From contig JAEPQK010000004.1 in NCBI GenBank assembly GCA_017640615.1, forward strand, positions 494,280-558,279: a stretch of DNA of 64,000 bases, written 5' to 3'. Within the stretch, counting starts at the first letter, position 1; the number at the start of each line of letters is the position of its first letter. Positions 51,725 through 61,359 of the stretch are shown here, one piece after another. The translations under genes were made by a program, and so were the position numbers. The notes beneath the pieces were generated by a model. That model did not search any database, had not been told where the DNA came from, and was given only the letters and a program-made list of their open reading frames with translations. This stretch comes from Rhizobiaceae bacterium (lineage in GTDB: Bacteria; Pseudomonadota; Alphaproteobacteria; Rhizobiales; Rhizobiaceae).

Positions 51725-53079
51725 TGGTCAACCAACCAGCCCGCCACCCACTCGCCATGCGCGCCGAGAACACTCTTGCGACATTCATGCTGGCGTTTTT
51801 TTTCGTGACGTTTCCTGCGCTCGGGCCCGCCCATTCGGCCGTCGAAATCCAGGAAGTGCGCTCCGAAGGAGGCATCACGGCCTGGCTGGTCGAGGACTAC
51901 ACAGTGCCCATCGTGGCGATGAAGTTCATCTTCGAAGGTGGCTCCACGCAGGATCCAGAGGGCAAGGAAGGTCTCGCCAATCTGATGACCGGCCTCTTCG
52001 ACGAGGGCGCAGGCGAACTCGACGCGGACACGTTCCAGCTCGAACTGGACGACGCGGGTGCCGAAATGGGCTTCAACGCCGGTCGCGACGCAATCACTGG
52101 CGGCATGCGCACACTGGCAGAGACCAGAGAAGGAGCTTTTGGGCTACTCAAGCTTGCCTTGACGCAGCCGCGCTTTGACCAGGCGCCGATCGACCGTATC
52201 CGCGCACAGATCGTGGCCGGCATTCAGGCGCGGGCACGAGACCCCGAAACGGCTGCGCGCATTGCTTTTGCCGAGGCCGTCTATGGCGACCACCCTTACG
52301 CGAGACGCAGCGAAGGCACGCCCGAAACGCTGGCGGCGATCACGAGCGACGATCTGCGCAGGCTGCATACACGCCTGTTTGCCCGCGACAATCTCATTGT
52401 CGGCGTGGTCGGCGCTATCGATGCCGAAACGCTGAAAACCGAGCTCGACCGCGTCTTCGGCGATCTGCCGGCGAAGGCGGATCTGATGCCGGTCGCCGAT
52501 GTGGAGCCGAAGCTCGGCCAAAATGTCAGCGTTGATTACCCGCTGGCGCAGACATCGTTGCAGCTGGCTTATCGCGGCATCTCGCGTGACGATCCCCAGT
52601 TCTTCCCGGCACTTCTGATGAACCATGTGCTCGGCGGCGGTGCATTCAGTTCACGCCTGTTCGACGAGGTGCGCGAAAAGCGGGGCCTCGCTTATGGCGT
52701 TGGCTCCTCGCTCATCAACTCGCGCCACTCGGATGCGCTGCTGATCGGGACGGCGACCGATCCCGGCCGTGCGGACGAGGTATTGAGCGTGATCCAGGAA
52801 GCGGTCGCGAAGATGGCAGCCGAAGGTCCGACCGAAGCGGAACTGGAAGAAGCGAAGCGCTATCTGCTCGGCTCATATGCGATCAACAATCTCGATTCCT
52901 CCAACGCAATTGCCAATACGCTCGTCGGATTGCAGTTCGAAGAGCTCGGGATAGACTATATTCAGCGCCGCCCGGCCTTGATCGAAGCGGTGACGCGCGA
53001 ACAGGCCGCGGCACAGGCACGCCGTCTGTTGAGTGATGCACCGGCGGTGCTGACGATTGGCCCTGGAGAGAGCGACTAG
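51721..53079 (+). CDS. M16 family peptidase-like subunit lacking HxxEH
   Basis: [18 protein letters not shown] in place of Hxx[32 protein letters not shown]-terminal M16 motif. Confidence 0.92.
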   Translation: MMVNQPARHPLAMRAENTLATFMLAFFFVTFPALGPAHSAVEIQEVRSEGGITAWLVEDYTVPIVAMKFIFEGGSTQDPEGKEGLANLMTGLFDEGAGELDADTFQLELDDAGAEMGFNAGRDAITGGMRTLAETREGAFGLLKLALTQPRFDQAPIDRIRAQIVAGIQARARDPETAARIAFAEAVYGDHPYARRSEGTPETLAAITSDDLRRLHTRLFARDNLIVGVVGAIDAETLKTELDRVFGDLPAKADLMPVADVEPKLGQNVSVDYPLAQTSLQLAYRGISRDDPQFFPALLMNHVLGGGAFSSRLFDEVREKRGLAYGVGSSLINSRHSDALLIGTATDPGRADEVLSVIQEAVAKMAAEGPTEAELEEAKRYLLGSYAINNLDSSNAIANTLVGLQFEELGIDYIQRRPALIEAVTREQAAAQARRLLSDAPAVLTIGPGESD

Positions 53080-53961
53080 TTGAACCTTCCCGGCAAAACA
53101 CCGAAGACGAGCTCATCGCCGAGCGTTGCGATTGCGCTTGGGGCTGGCGGCGCACGGGGTCTGGCGCACATTCATATCGTTGAAGTGCTGGACGAACTCG
53201 GCATCAGGCCGGTCGCTATTGCGGGTTCCTCGATCGGCTCGATCATTGGTGCTGGCATGGCAGCGGGTATGACGGGCCGGGAGATACGTGAATATGCCAG
53301 TGGCAATCTCGGCAATCGCGGCGAGGTGATGGCGCGCATCTGGCGCTCGCGGCCTGCAAGCCTCTCGGAAATGATGTCGGGCGGATTGCGGGCGCAGCTC
53401 AACATCGAGCGCATCCTCAAGGCGTTTTTGCCGGAGGGCATACCGGGCAGGTTCGAAGACCTGTCGATCCCGCTGCAGGTGACCGCGACCGACTATTTCG
53501 GGCATGAGCTGATCGTGTTCGACAAAGGCGAATTGCTGCCGGCCGTCGCTGCGTCGGCCGCGATTCCGGCTTTGTTCAAGCCGGTTCAGAGCGAGGGGCG
53601 TCTGCTGGTCGATGGCGGCCTTTTCAATCCGGTCCCCTTCGATCTCCTGCAGGGCAAGGCAGATATTGTGATCGCGGTCGATGTTGCGGGCGGGCCGACA
53701 ACGGTGCGGCGATCGGCGCCGAGCGCACTGGATCTCATGTTTGGTACGAGCCAGCTGATGATGCAGGCTAACACGGCTCTCAAGCTCAGGATGATGCAGC
53801 CTGACATCCTTTTGCGCCCACCTGTTTCGCGCTTCCGGGTGCTCGATTTTCTTAAGGTCGATGCTGTGATGGCGGAGACAGCCTCAATCAAGGATGAGCT
53901 GAAGCGCCAGCTGGAGCGGGCTTTCTCGGGCGAAAAGACGCTTGTGCCGGATATTCGCTAG
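53080..53961 (+). CDS. Patatin-like phospholipase family protein (TTG start)
   Basis: ALGAGGARGLAHIHIVEVL oxyanion motif, GSSIGSIIGAG nucleophile elbow, LLVDGGLFNPVP catalytic DGG. Confidence 0.92.
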   Translation: MNLPGKTPKTSSSPSVAIALGAGGARGLAHIHIVEVLDELGIRPVAIAGSSIGSIIGAGMAAGMTGREIREYASGNLGNRGEVMARIWRSRPASLSEMMSGGLRAQLNIERILKAFLPEGIPGRFEDLSIPLQVTATDYFGHELIVFDKGELLPAVAASAAIPALFKPVQSEGRLLVDGGLFNPVPFDLLQGKADIVIAVDVAGGPTTVRRSAPSALDLMFGTSQLMMQANTALKLRMMQPDILLRPPVSRFRVLDFLKVDAVMAETASIKDELKRQLERAFSGEKTLVPDIR

Positions 53962-53962
53962 G

Positions 53963-55390
53963 TCAGTGAAACGTCGCTGCCTTCGCCGTTGAGAAAGGCG
54001 AATGCGACGATGGCGGAGGCCCGGGCAGCACGTCGTCCGGGCCGGTGCCCTCACGGGCGAGCTTCGCAACAACCCTGAACGCGACGATGATTGCGGCGAT
54101 GCCGAAGGGCACGGCGCCCAGCGCCCAGCCGGCGATGACGCCTATCGCACCGTAATATTGCGCGCCAACCCACACGAAGGGGATAACGCCAAGCGTCGAG
54201 CGGCCCCAGCTGAATACGGTGGAATAGGTCGCGTAGCCCAGATTGTTGAATGCCGCGTTGGCGACGAAGAGCACGCCGTAGAGCACGAAGGATGCCGCAG
54301 CGATGCGGCAGAAAAACACGACGATCTCGCGCGCTTCGCCCTCGGCGTTGAAAAGGCCGGCCAGAGGCTCTGCGGCCAACGCCATCAGCCCCCACACGAT
54401 CAGCACGTAGACGATGATGAAGATCATGGCATCACGAAGTGCGTCGCGAGCGCGGTCATAATACTGCGCACCGATATTCTGCCCGATGATTGGCCCGACA
54501 GCACCAGAGAGGGCGAACACGCCGGCAAAGGCGACCGGCAGAATGCGCCCCACAATTGCCCAGCCGGCCACCGCCTGATCTCCGAACTCGGCGATCTCGA
54601 CCGTCACATAGGTGTTGCCGACAGGAGTGGCGACTTGCGTCATGATCGCCGGTACGCCGACGGCGAAGAAGGGCCTGAACGCGGCGGCCAACTCGATGCG
54701 GCTCGGGATTTTCATCAGCCGATGGACGTAGTGCACGCCATAGATGCCGACCGCGAGCAGCACGAAGCGCGAAATGACGGTAGCTATTGCCGCGCCGTCC
54801 AGACCGAGATCGAAGCCGAAGATCAGGATCGGATCGAGCACCGCCGTGGCCATTCCGCTGATCAGCGTGACATACATGGCACGCCGCGCATCTCCCGCTG
54901 CGCGCAATATGCCGGTCGCGCCCATGCCGATGGCGACGATTGGCGTTGAGGGCAGCACGATCTGCATGAAGCGGGTGGCAAGTTCGAGAGTGCGGTCCCG
55001 TGCGCCGACCCAATAAAGCAGGTTCTCCAGGAATGGCCAGGCGACAAGCGCCACCGCCAGCATCACGACACCAAGAAAGATCATCGACGCGCCGCCAAGC
55101 CGCGCTGCGGTCTCGCGATCGCCCCGACCAAGCGCCCGCGAAACCACGGCCGAGGTTGCGATTGTCAGACCAAGTGCGGTCGAAATGGTGAAGAACATCA
55201 ATGCGCTGGCAAAACCGATAGCCGCAGCGAGTTCCTCCACACCAAGCATTGCGATGTAGAAGAGGTTGAGCGCGTCGACGATGAAGATCGCAAGCAGGCC
55301 AATCGAGCCCGTGGCCGTCATGACCACCACATGCCGCATCGTTGAACCGGTCGTGAACTTGCCGGCTTCTTGGGCTTTTGCCCCGCTCAT
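53963..55390 (-). CDS. MATE-family efflux transporter
   Basis: 12-TM MATE pattern; likely start MSGAKAQEAGKFTTGS, longer alternative starts upstream to 55579. Confidence 0.87.
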   Translation of the reverse strand: MSGAKAQEAGKFTTGSTMRHVVVMTATGSIGLLAIFIVDALNLFYIAMLGVEELAAAIGFASALMFFTISTALGLTIATSAVVSRALGRGDRETAARLGGASMIFLGVVMLAVALVAWPFLENLLYWVGARDRTLELATRFMQIVLPSTPIVAIGMGATGILRAAGDARRAMYVTLISGMATAVLDPILIFGFDLGLDGAAIATVISRFVLLAVGIYGVHYVHRLMKIPSRIELAAAFRPFFAVGVPAIMTQVATPVGNTYVTVEIAEFGDQAVAGWAIVGRILPVAFAGVFALSGAVGPIIGQNIGAQYYDRARDALRDAMIFIIVYVLIVWGLMALAAEPLAGLFNAEGEAREIVVFFCRIAAASFVLYGVLFVANAAFNNLGYATYSTVFSWGRSTLGVIPFVWVGAQYYGAIGVIAGWALGAVPFGIAAIIVAFRVVAKLAREGTGPDDVLPGPPPSSHSPFSTAKAATFH

Positions 55391-55552
55391 GCCAGCCGCC
55401 ATATGGCGAAACCGGCCGCGCATTGCTGCTTCAACTGCCTGCCCCTTACCGAAACTCCCAGCCAACAACACCGCAGCCATTGCGCCGGGCGGTTGAGGGC
55501 CATAGATGATCTGTTTGAGCCCTAAAGCAAGATGATACCCGGAAAGCCGAAC

Positions 55553-56896
55553 ATGCAAGCCGATAGCGACGCACGCCATCTCGTCGATCTTGTCTCAGCT
55601 CTCGTAGAGGCGGCAAAGAAAGCGGGCGCCGAGGCCGCAGACGCGGTTGCAGTGCGCGCCCGCTCTAGCTCCGTTTCGGTGCGCATGGGCAAGGTGGAAG
55701 CCACCGAGGCTTCCGAGGGCGATGACATTGCTCTGCGGGTTTTCCTCGGCAAACGCGCCGCAAGCGTTTCGGGGAACGCAGCGTCCGACCCCAAGGCTCT
55801 TGCCGAGCGTGCGGTCGCCATGGCGCGGGTTTCGCCTGAAGACCCGCATCAGGGCCTGGCGTATGCCGCGCGGCTGGTGCGTGAACCAAAAGAACTCGAA
55901 CTTCTCGACCAGACCGAACTCGGTGCGGACGAACTGCGCGAGGCAGCACTTGCCATGGAAGAGGTGGCGCTCTCGGTTCCAGGCGTCACCAATTCAGGCG
56001 GCAGCAGCGCCTCATCCGGTCTTGGCGGGCTGGTGCTCGCAACGTCCGAGGGCTTCGTTGGCCAGTATGCGGGGTCGCGCTTTTCGCGCGGCATCAGCGT
56101 GGTGGCGGGCGAGGGCACTGCGATGGAGCGCGACTATGATTTCTCGTCTCAGTCGCATTTCGCGGATTTGAGAAATGCGGAGGAAATCGGCCGCAAAGCC
56201 GCCGAACGCGCTGTGCGCAGGCTGGGTGCCCGCAAGGCCCGTACCGGTCCGGTGACCGTGGTGCTCGACCCGCGCGTCGCGCGCGGCTTCGCCGGCCATT
56301 TCGCGTCGGCGATCAATGGCGCTTCCGTCGCCCGCAAAACGAGCTTTCTCCGCGAGATGATGGGCAAACAGGTAGCAAGTGCTGCGATCACCGTCACCGA
56401 CAATCCTCTGAAGGTGAGGGGTCAGGCATCGCGGCCATTCGACGGCGAGGGCGTGGAGGGCCAGCCGCTGACCGTGATCGAAAGCGGCGTGCTGCAGCAC
56501 TGGTTGCTTTCCACATCGGCTGCCAGCGAATTGGGGCTCGAAACCAACGGTCGTGGCATGCGCTCCGGAACGTCGGTCAATCCGGGCTCCACCAACTTCG
56601 CAATCGAGCCGGGTTCGGCCGCGCCGGAAGCGCTGATGAAAGACCTCAAGGAAGGCTTTTACGTTACCGAGGTATTCGGCCATGGCGTGAACATGGTGAC
56701 CGGCGATTACAGCCGTGGTGCATCCGGCTTCTGGATCGAGAATGGCGAACTCACTTATCCCGTTTCGGAAGTAACGATTGCCGGCAATCTGAAGGACATG
56801 TTCCTGCACGCAACGCCGGCCAATGATCTCGACCGCAATTTCGGAACCGCTGCACCCACGATCGTCATCGAAGGCATGACCCTTGCCGGTGCCTGA
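55553..56896 (+). CDS. pmbA: TldD/PmbA-family metallopeptidase
   Basis: VRMGKVEATEASEGDDIALRVFLGKRAASVSGN; GMRSGTSVNPGSTNFAIEPG. Confidence 0.9.
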   Translation: MQADSDARHLVDLVSALVEAAKKAGAEAADAVAVRARSSSVSVRMGKVEATEASEGDDIALRVFLGKRAASVSGNAASDPKALAERAVAMARVSPEDPHQGLAYAARLVREPKELELLDQTELGADELREAALAMEEVALSVPGVTNSGGSSASSGLGGLVLATSEGFVGQYAGSRFSRGISVVAGEGTAMERDYDFSSQSHFADLRNAEEIGRKAAERAVRRLGARKARTGPVTVVLDPRVARGFAGHFASAINGASVARKTSFLREMMGKQVASAAITVTDNPLKVRGQASRPFDGEGVEGQPLTVIESGVLQHWLLSTSAASELGLETNGRGMRSGTSVNPGSTNFAIEPGSAAPEALMKDLKEGFYVTEVFGHGVNMVTGDYSRGASGFWIENGELTYPVSEVTIAGNLKDMFLHATPANDLDRNFGTAAPTIVIEGMTLAGA

Positions 56897-57686
56897 CGGT
56901 GCTGAGACAAGCGCAGCGGACGACCTCGCGCTGATCCGGGCAGCGGCGGCGGAGGCCGGGCGCATCGCACTGCGCTATTTCCGCAAAGACCCCGAAGTCT
57001 GGATGAAGGGCGGCACCTCGCCGGTGAGCGAGGCGGACATCGCCGTCGATCGCTTCCTCCGCGAAACGCTGGGTGAAGCGCGACCCGCCTACGGCTGGCT
57101 GTCGGAAGAAACCGTGGACACTGCCGACCGGCTTTCGGCGCTCCGCACATTTGTCGTGGATCCTATCGACGGCACGCGCGCCTTCGTGGACGGCCGCGAT
57201 GTCTGGTGCGTGAGTGTCGCCGTAGTCGAGAACGGGCGGCCGCTATGCGGGGTTCTAGACTGCCCGGCCCGTGACGAGGTCTATGAGGCGTCCAAAGACG
57301 GCGCAGCGCTCAAGAACGGCAATGCGATTGCAGTCAGAAAGCCGTCCGGTTCGCCTGTGGTCGCAGGGCCGCGTCCGCTGATCCGGGAGCTGGAACGTGC
57401 GTTCCCCGCGCCGCTTAAGCACCACCCATATGTGCCCTCGCTCGCCTACCGTATCGCGATGCTTGCCGAAGGACTGATCGACGGCAGCTTCGTGAAGGCC
57501 AATTCGCATGATTGGGATCTGGCCGCGGCGGACCTGATCCTCGAACAGGCGGGTGGCCGCATATGCGATGTGCAAGGCCATGACATCGTTTACGCTTCGG
57601 CCAACCCCAAGCTGGGCATCCTTGCGGCGGGAAGCGGAGCGCTTCTGGATCGAATGGTGAAATCGATCGCGGAATACGACGGCTGA
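56883..57686 (+). CDS. Inositol monophosphatase-family / 3'(2'),5'-bisphosphate nucleotidase-like
   Basis: WLSEETVD, VVDPIDGTRAFVDGRDVWCVSVA, HDWDLAAADLILEQAGG; TTG start overlapping pmbA stop. Confidence 0.9.
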   Translation: MPVPDGAETSAADDLALIRAAAAEAGRIALRYFRKDPEVWMKGGTSPVSEADIAVDRFLRETLGEARPAYGWLSEETVDTADRLSALRTFVVDPIDGTRAFVDGRDVWCVSVAVVENGRPLCGVLDCPARDEVYEASKDGAALKNGNAIAVRKPSGSPVVAGPRPLIRELERAFPAPLKHHPYVPSLAYRIAMLAEGLIDGSFVKANSHDWDLAAADLILEQAGGRICDVQGHDIVYASANPKLGILAAGSGALLDRMVKSIAEYDG

Positions 57687-57789
57687 GCCCCCAAAGCGGT
57701 TTCATTGCGGCCTGATTTGGTCTAGTGACTCCGGCACCATTGGGGCGGGCGGCGCCACGAATGTGTCGCACAATTTCAGGGTCGTACTC

Positions 57790-58047
57790 ATGTCCAATTC
57801 GGAAGCTACCGAACAAAAGCAGTTGCTCCATCTCGTATTTGGCGGCGAACTTTCTTCGCTCAAAGGCGTACAGTTCCGTGACCTTGAATCGCTGGACGTG
57901 GTCGGCGTCTTTCCCGATTACAAATCGGCCGAAACGGCATGGCGCGCCAAGGCGCAGGCCACAGTCGACAACGCCCATATGCGTTATTTCATCGTACATC
58001 TTCACCGCCTTCTCGACCCCGACGCGGACGCTGGTTCGGCGGATTAG
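57790..58047 (+). CDS. DUF4170 protein
   Basis: LLHLVFGGELSSLKGVQFRDLESLDVVGVFPDYKSAETAWRAKAQATVDNAHMRYFIVHLHRLLDP. Confidence 0.8.
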   Translation: MSNSEATEQKQLLHLVFGGELSSLKGVQFRDLESLDVVGVFPDYKSAETAWRAKAQATVDNAHMRYFIVHLHRLLDPDADAGSAD

Positions 58048-58116
58048 CGTCATGTTGGAGGCCGGTCTGGCCGTATCGGGTATCGAGCGGCTTCATCTCG
58101 ACGCGGGAGCGCAGGG

Positions 58117-59436
58117 ATGAGCGATCGCTGGGCGCGCACATTGATGGGTGGCTACCGGTGGGCGGGCGCGGCTGCCTACCCGTTTGTCGGCGGCTATATG
58201 GCCTGGCGGGCCGGGCGCGGCATCGAAGATAGCGGCCGCCGCCGCGAGCGTTATGGCCGCAGCGACAAACCACGCCCGGTCGGTCCGCTGGTCTGGGTTC
58301 ATGCCGTCAATGAAAGCGAGACGCTGGCCGTAACAGGTCTGATCGGGCGTATCCTCGCGCTCGGTCTCGATGTTGTTTTGACCACGGGCACGCTCGGCTC
58401 AGCCCGCGTGGCGCGTGAGCGGCTGGGCGACCGGGTGATCCACCAATATGCGCCGCTCGACCTCAAACCCGCGGTAAGCCGCTTTCTCGATCACTGGCGG
58501 CCCGACCTCGCCATTATTGCGGAATCCGAAATCTGGCCGATGACCATTCTGGAACTCGGCGCCCGGCGCGTTCCCATGGTGCTTGTTAATGGCCGTATGT
58601 CGGAGCGCGCCTACGAGGGCTGGCGCAAATGGCCCTCGCTGGCCGAGGCGCTGCTTGAAAACCTGTCGCTTGTCTCGGCCCAGTCCGAGCAGGATGCAGA
58701 GAGGTTCACAGCACTCGGCGCAAGGCCGGTCGCGATCTCCGGCAGTCTCAAGACCGATATCGACCCGCCTCCAGTGGATGAGCTCGAAATGCGGCGCGTC
58801 TTTGCGCAGATCGGCAAACGAAAGTGCTGGGCCGCCCTTTGCACGCATCCGGGCGAAGAGCTTGCGGCAGGTGAGGCACACAAAAAGCTGAAAACGCGTT
58901 TCGCCGACGTGCTGACCGTGATCATGCCGCGCGATGCGGCGCGGTCGGATGCAATCGAGACGGAATTGGTAGGGCTTGGGCTGACGGTCGCGCGGCGCAG
59001 CCGTGGCGACAAGGTGACTGACAAAATCGACGTGCTGCTCGGCGACAAGGAAGAGCGCGGTCTTTACGTGCGCCTCGTCGACATCGCTTTCTACGGCGGA
59101 TCGATGTTTGGCGGCGGTGGCGAAAATCCGATCGAGGCGGTGGTGCTGGGCTCCGCCGTACTTTGCGGGCCGGACTATGCGCGCTGTGCCGACATCTACG
59201 ATCCGCTGATCGCCAAGGGCGGCGTGCGGTTGGTCAAGGAGAGGGAGCTTCTGGCCGGTGCATTGAACCATCTGATGCGCAATGACGACGCGCGCCATCG
59301 CATGATCGACGCCGGCACCAAGGCGCTCGAGCAGATGCGGGGCGCGCTCGACAACACGATGCGCGGGCTGGAGCCCTTCATTCACCCGCTGGTGGTGAAG
59401 GCCAAGCTCGGGAGCGCAACACCCACCCGTCGCTAG
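58117..59436 (+). CDS. waaA: 3-deoxy-D-manno-octulosonic acid transferase
   Basis: WVHAVNESET, DLAIIAESEIWP, AFYGGSMFGGGGENPIEA. Confidence 0.93.
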   Translation: MSDRWARTLMGGYRWAGAAAYPFVGGYMAWRAGRGIEDSGRRRERYGRSDKPRPVGPLVWVHAVNESETLAVTGLIGRILALGLDVVLTTGTLGSARVARERLGDRVIHQYAPLDLKPAVSRFLDHWRPDLAIIAESEIWPMTILELGARRVPMVLVNGRMSERAYEGWRKWPSLAEALLENLSLVSAQSEQDAERFTALGARPVAISGSLKTDIDPPPVDELEMRRVFAQIGKRKCWAALCTHPGEELAAGEAHKKLKTRFADVLTVIMPRDAARSDAIETELVGLGLTVARRSRGDKVTDKIDVLLGDKEERGLYVRLVDIAFYGGSMFGGGGENPIEAVVLGSAVLCGPDYARCADIYDPLIAKGGVRLVKERELLAGALNHLMRNDDARHRMIDAGTKALEQMRGALDNTMRGLEPFIHPLVVKAKLGSATPTRR

Positions 59437-59487
59437 GCGCGGTGGGCCGCAGGAGGGAAGCGATGCCGGGCAGGGGATGCCGGTAGA

Positions 59488-60516
59488 ATGGGAACCAGCG
59501 AAACGCCGCCTTTCTGGTGGCAAAAGCCCGACTGGAGATCGCTGGCGCTGGCGCCGGCAGCTGCGATCTATGCCAACGCGACGCGCATAAGGCTCGCACG
59601 CCCGGCGCGCGTGACGGTCGATCTGCCGATTTTGCGCGTTGGCGACTTCGCAGTTGCGGTTCCGGGGAAAACACAGGCCGCGATGGCCTTCGCACGGGCG
59701 GCCATCGCTTTCGGGCATCGACCGGGTCTGGTGTGCCAGGGGCCATCCGGTTTCGGCAATCAGCCGCATCGGGTCGATCCAGTGCATGACAGCGCCCGCC
59801 ATGTAGGCGAAGCAGCACTTGAGATGGCGCAGGTCGCGCCCACTATCGTCTGTTCCGATCGCGCCGCCGCTGCCCGCCTGCTGGCCGCCGAGGGTTGCGA
59901 TTTTCTGATCGTGGTGGACGGCCTGTCGGCCTGGCCATTGAAGACCCACTATTCCGTGCTGGTGGTGGATGCAGCACGCGGACTTGGCAATGAGCGGGTC
60001 GTGCCTGCCGGGCCACTGCGCGGCAGCCTCACCGACCACGCCCGCGCCGCCGACGCGGTGCTGCGCATTGGCAGCGCCGCCGGTGGCAACTCGGCTGTGC
60101 GCGCAGCGGCCCGCGCGGCCCGTCCGGTTTATGAATCGCGGGTGGTTTTCCGCAATGGTTGCGACCTGGCAGGCAAGAAGGTCATCGCGTTTTCCTCGAT
60201 CAAGCATCCGCAGAGCTTCTTCGAAGGCCTGCGCGAAATCGGCGCCGAGCTGTTGTCAGCGGACCATCTGGCCGAAGGCCATCTGCCGCCGGCCGATCGT
60301 CTTTCCGAGATGCTCGCCGAGGCGGTACACAAGAAGGCGCTGATCGTCACCACCCGACGCGACATGATACGGCTACAGGCAAGCGACACAGAGCTCGACG
60401 TGCTGAAAAACCGGCTGGTGCCGCTCGACATTGCTGTTGAATTCGAGGTCGAGGCCAATGCCCGCACCATGATCGACGAGACGATCGCGGAGTGGCGACG
60501 TTCGCGGGTTGGCTGA
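59488..60516 (+). CDS. lpxK: Tetraacyldisaccharide 4'-kinase
   Basis: PPFWWQKPDWRSLALAPAAAIY N-terminus; lipid A locus next to waaA; conserved LpxK C-terminal region. P-loop is atypical (VPGKTQAAMAF). Confidence 0.85.
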   Translation: MGTSETPPFWWQKPDWRSLALAPAAAIYANATRIRLARPARVTVDLPILRVGDFAVAVPGKTQAAMAFARAAIAFGHRPGLVCQGPSGFGNQPHRVDPVHDSARHVGEAALEMAQVAPTIVCSDRAAAARLLAAEGCDFLIVVDGLSAWPLKTHYSVLVVDAARGLGNERVVPAGPLRGSLTDHARAADAVLRIGSAAGGNSAVRAAARAARPVYESRVVFRNGCDLAGKKVIAFSSIKHPQSFFEGLREIGAELLSADHLAEGHLPPADRLSEMLAEAVHKKALIVTTRRDMIRLQASDTELDVLKNRLVPLDIAVEFEVEANARTMIDETIAEWRRSRVG

Positions 60517-60562
60517 CGCGCGTTGCTGGACGATACTCTGCCAATGACGGGAGGAGGTTCGC

Positions 60563-61015
60563 ATGAGTGTTGAAACGGAAAATGCGGCAGCGCGCACACC
60601 CTGGCATCTTTGGGTAGTCGGCGGCGTATCGCTGCTTTGGAATGCAGTTGGCGCGTTCGACTATCTGATGACTCAATCGCGCGCCGAATGGTACATGGCC
60701 GAGTTCACGCCGGAGCAGCTCGAATATTTCTATGCTTTCCCGGCCTGGGCCGATGCGGGCTGGGCTTTTGGGGTGTGGGGCGCGTTTTTCGGCTCGGTCG
60801 CGCTGCTCTTGCGCCGCAGTTGGGCGGTCTGGCTGTTCGGCCTGTCGATCCTCGGCCTGATCGTCACGTCTATCTACAATTTCGTGCTGACAAATGGCGC
60901 GGAGCTGATGGGCGGCGGCATCGGGGTTTGGATTTTCAGCGGACTGATCTGGCTGATCACGATCGCACTGTTTTTCTACGCGAGGCGTATGGCTGCAAAG
61001 GGCGTGCTGCGCTGA
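60563..61015 (+). CDS. Four-TM membrane protein of unknown function
   Basis: 150 aa, hydrophobic helices; WHLWVVGGVSLLWNAVGAFDYLMTQ. Confidence 0.75.
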   Translation: MSVETENAAARTPWHLWVVGGVSLLWNAVGAFDYLMTQSRAEWYMAEFTPEQLEYFYAFPAWADAGWAFGVWGAFFGSVALLLRRSWAVWLFGLSILGLIVTSIYNFVLTNGAELMGGGIGVWIFSGLIWLITIALFFYARRMAAKGVLR

Positions 61016-61021
61016 GAACGC

Positions 61022-61255
61022 CTATTTGCTGCGCTTGCGCAGTTCCGGGTCGTGCTGCATCTCGGCTTTGAGCGAAGCCTCCGCGTCAAGATAGGCCTCT
61101 TGGCGTGCAACGCTCCAATAGCGCAGCTCATCGAGCGGAATGCTCTCCGCCGTTACTGCGCAACGCACGAACGCGCCCGGCGAAATGACCTGAAAGTCAC
61201 CGTCGAGATATCGGATCCGCGCCTCGCGGGCGCCGGGGCCTTCAAAGCGGTTCAT
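61022..61255 (-). CDS. DUF2093 protein
   Basis: MNRFEGPGAREARIRYLDGDFQVISPGAFVRCAVTAESIPLDELRYWSVARQEAY. Confidence 0.85.
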   Translation of the reverse strand: MNRFEGPGAREARIRYLDGDFQVISPGAFVRCAVTAESIPLDELRYWSVARQEAYLDAEASLKAEMQHDPELRKRSK

Positions 61256-61359
61256 GGCCTGTCCATACAAGTTCGCGCCGGCGTGCGACTTCCCCAACTG
61301 AGCGGCGTTCAGCCGCCACCCGCCTTACGGCCACAGATCGCACCTTAGGTCAAGCGCGG

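Noticed and set aside
58399-60207. 602-aa antisense ORF across waaA and lpxK
   Set aside because: Both sense genes have clear family motifs. Long antisense ORFs are expected from GC3-rich codon bias, and this translation is Arg/His/Gln-rich with no domain pattern.
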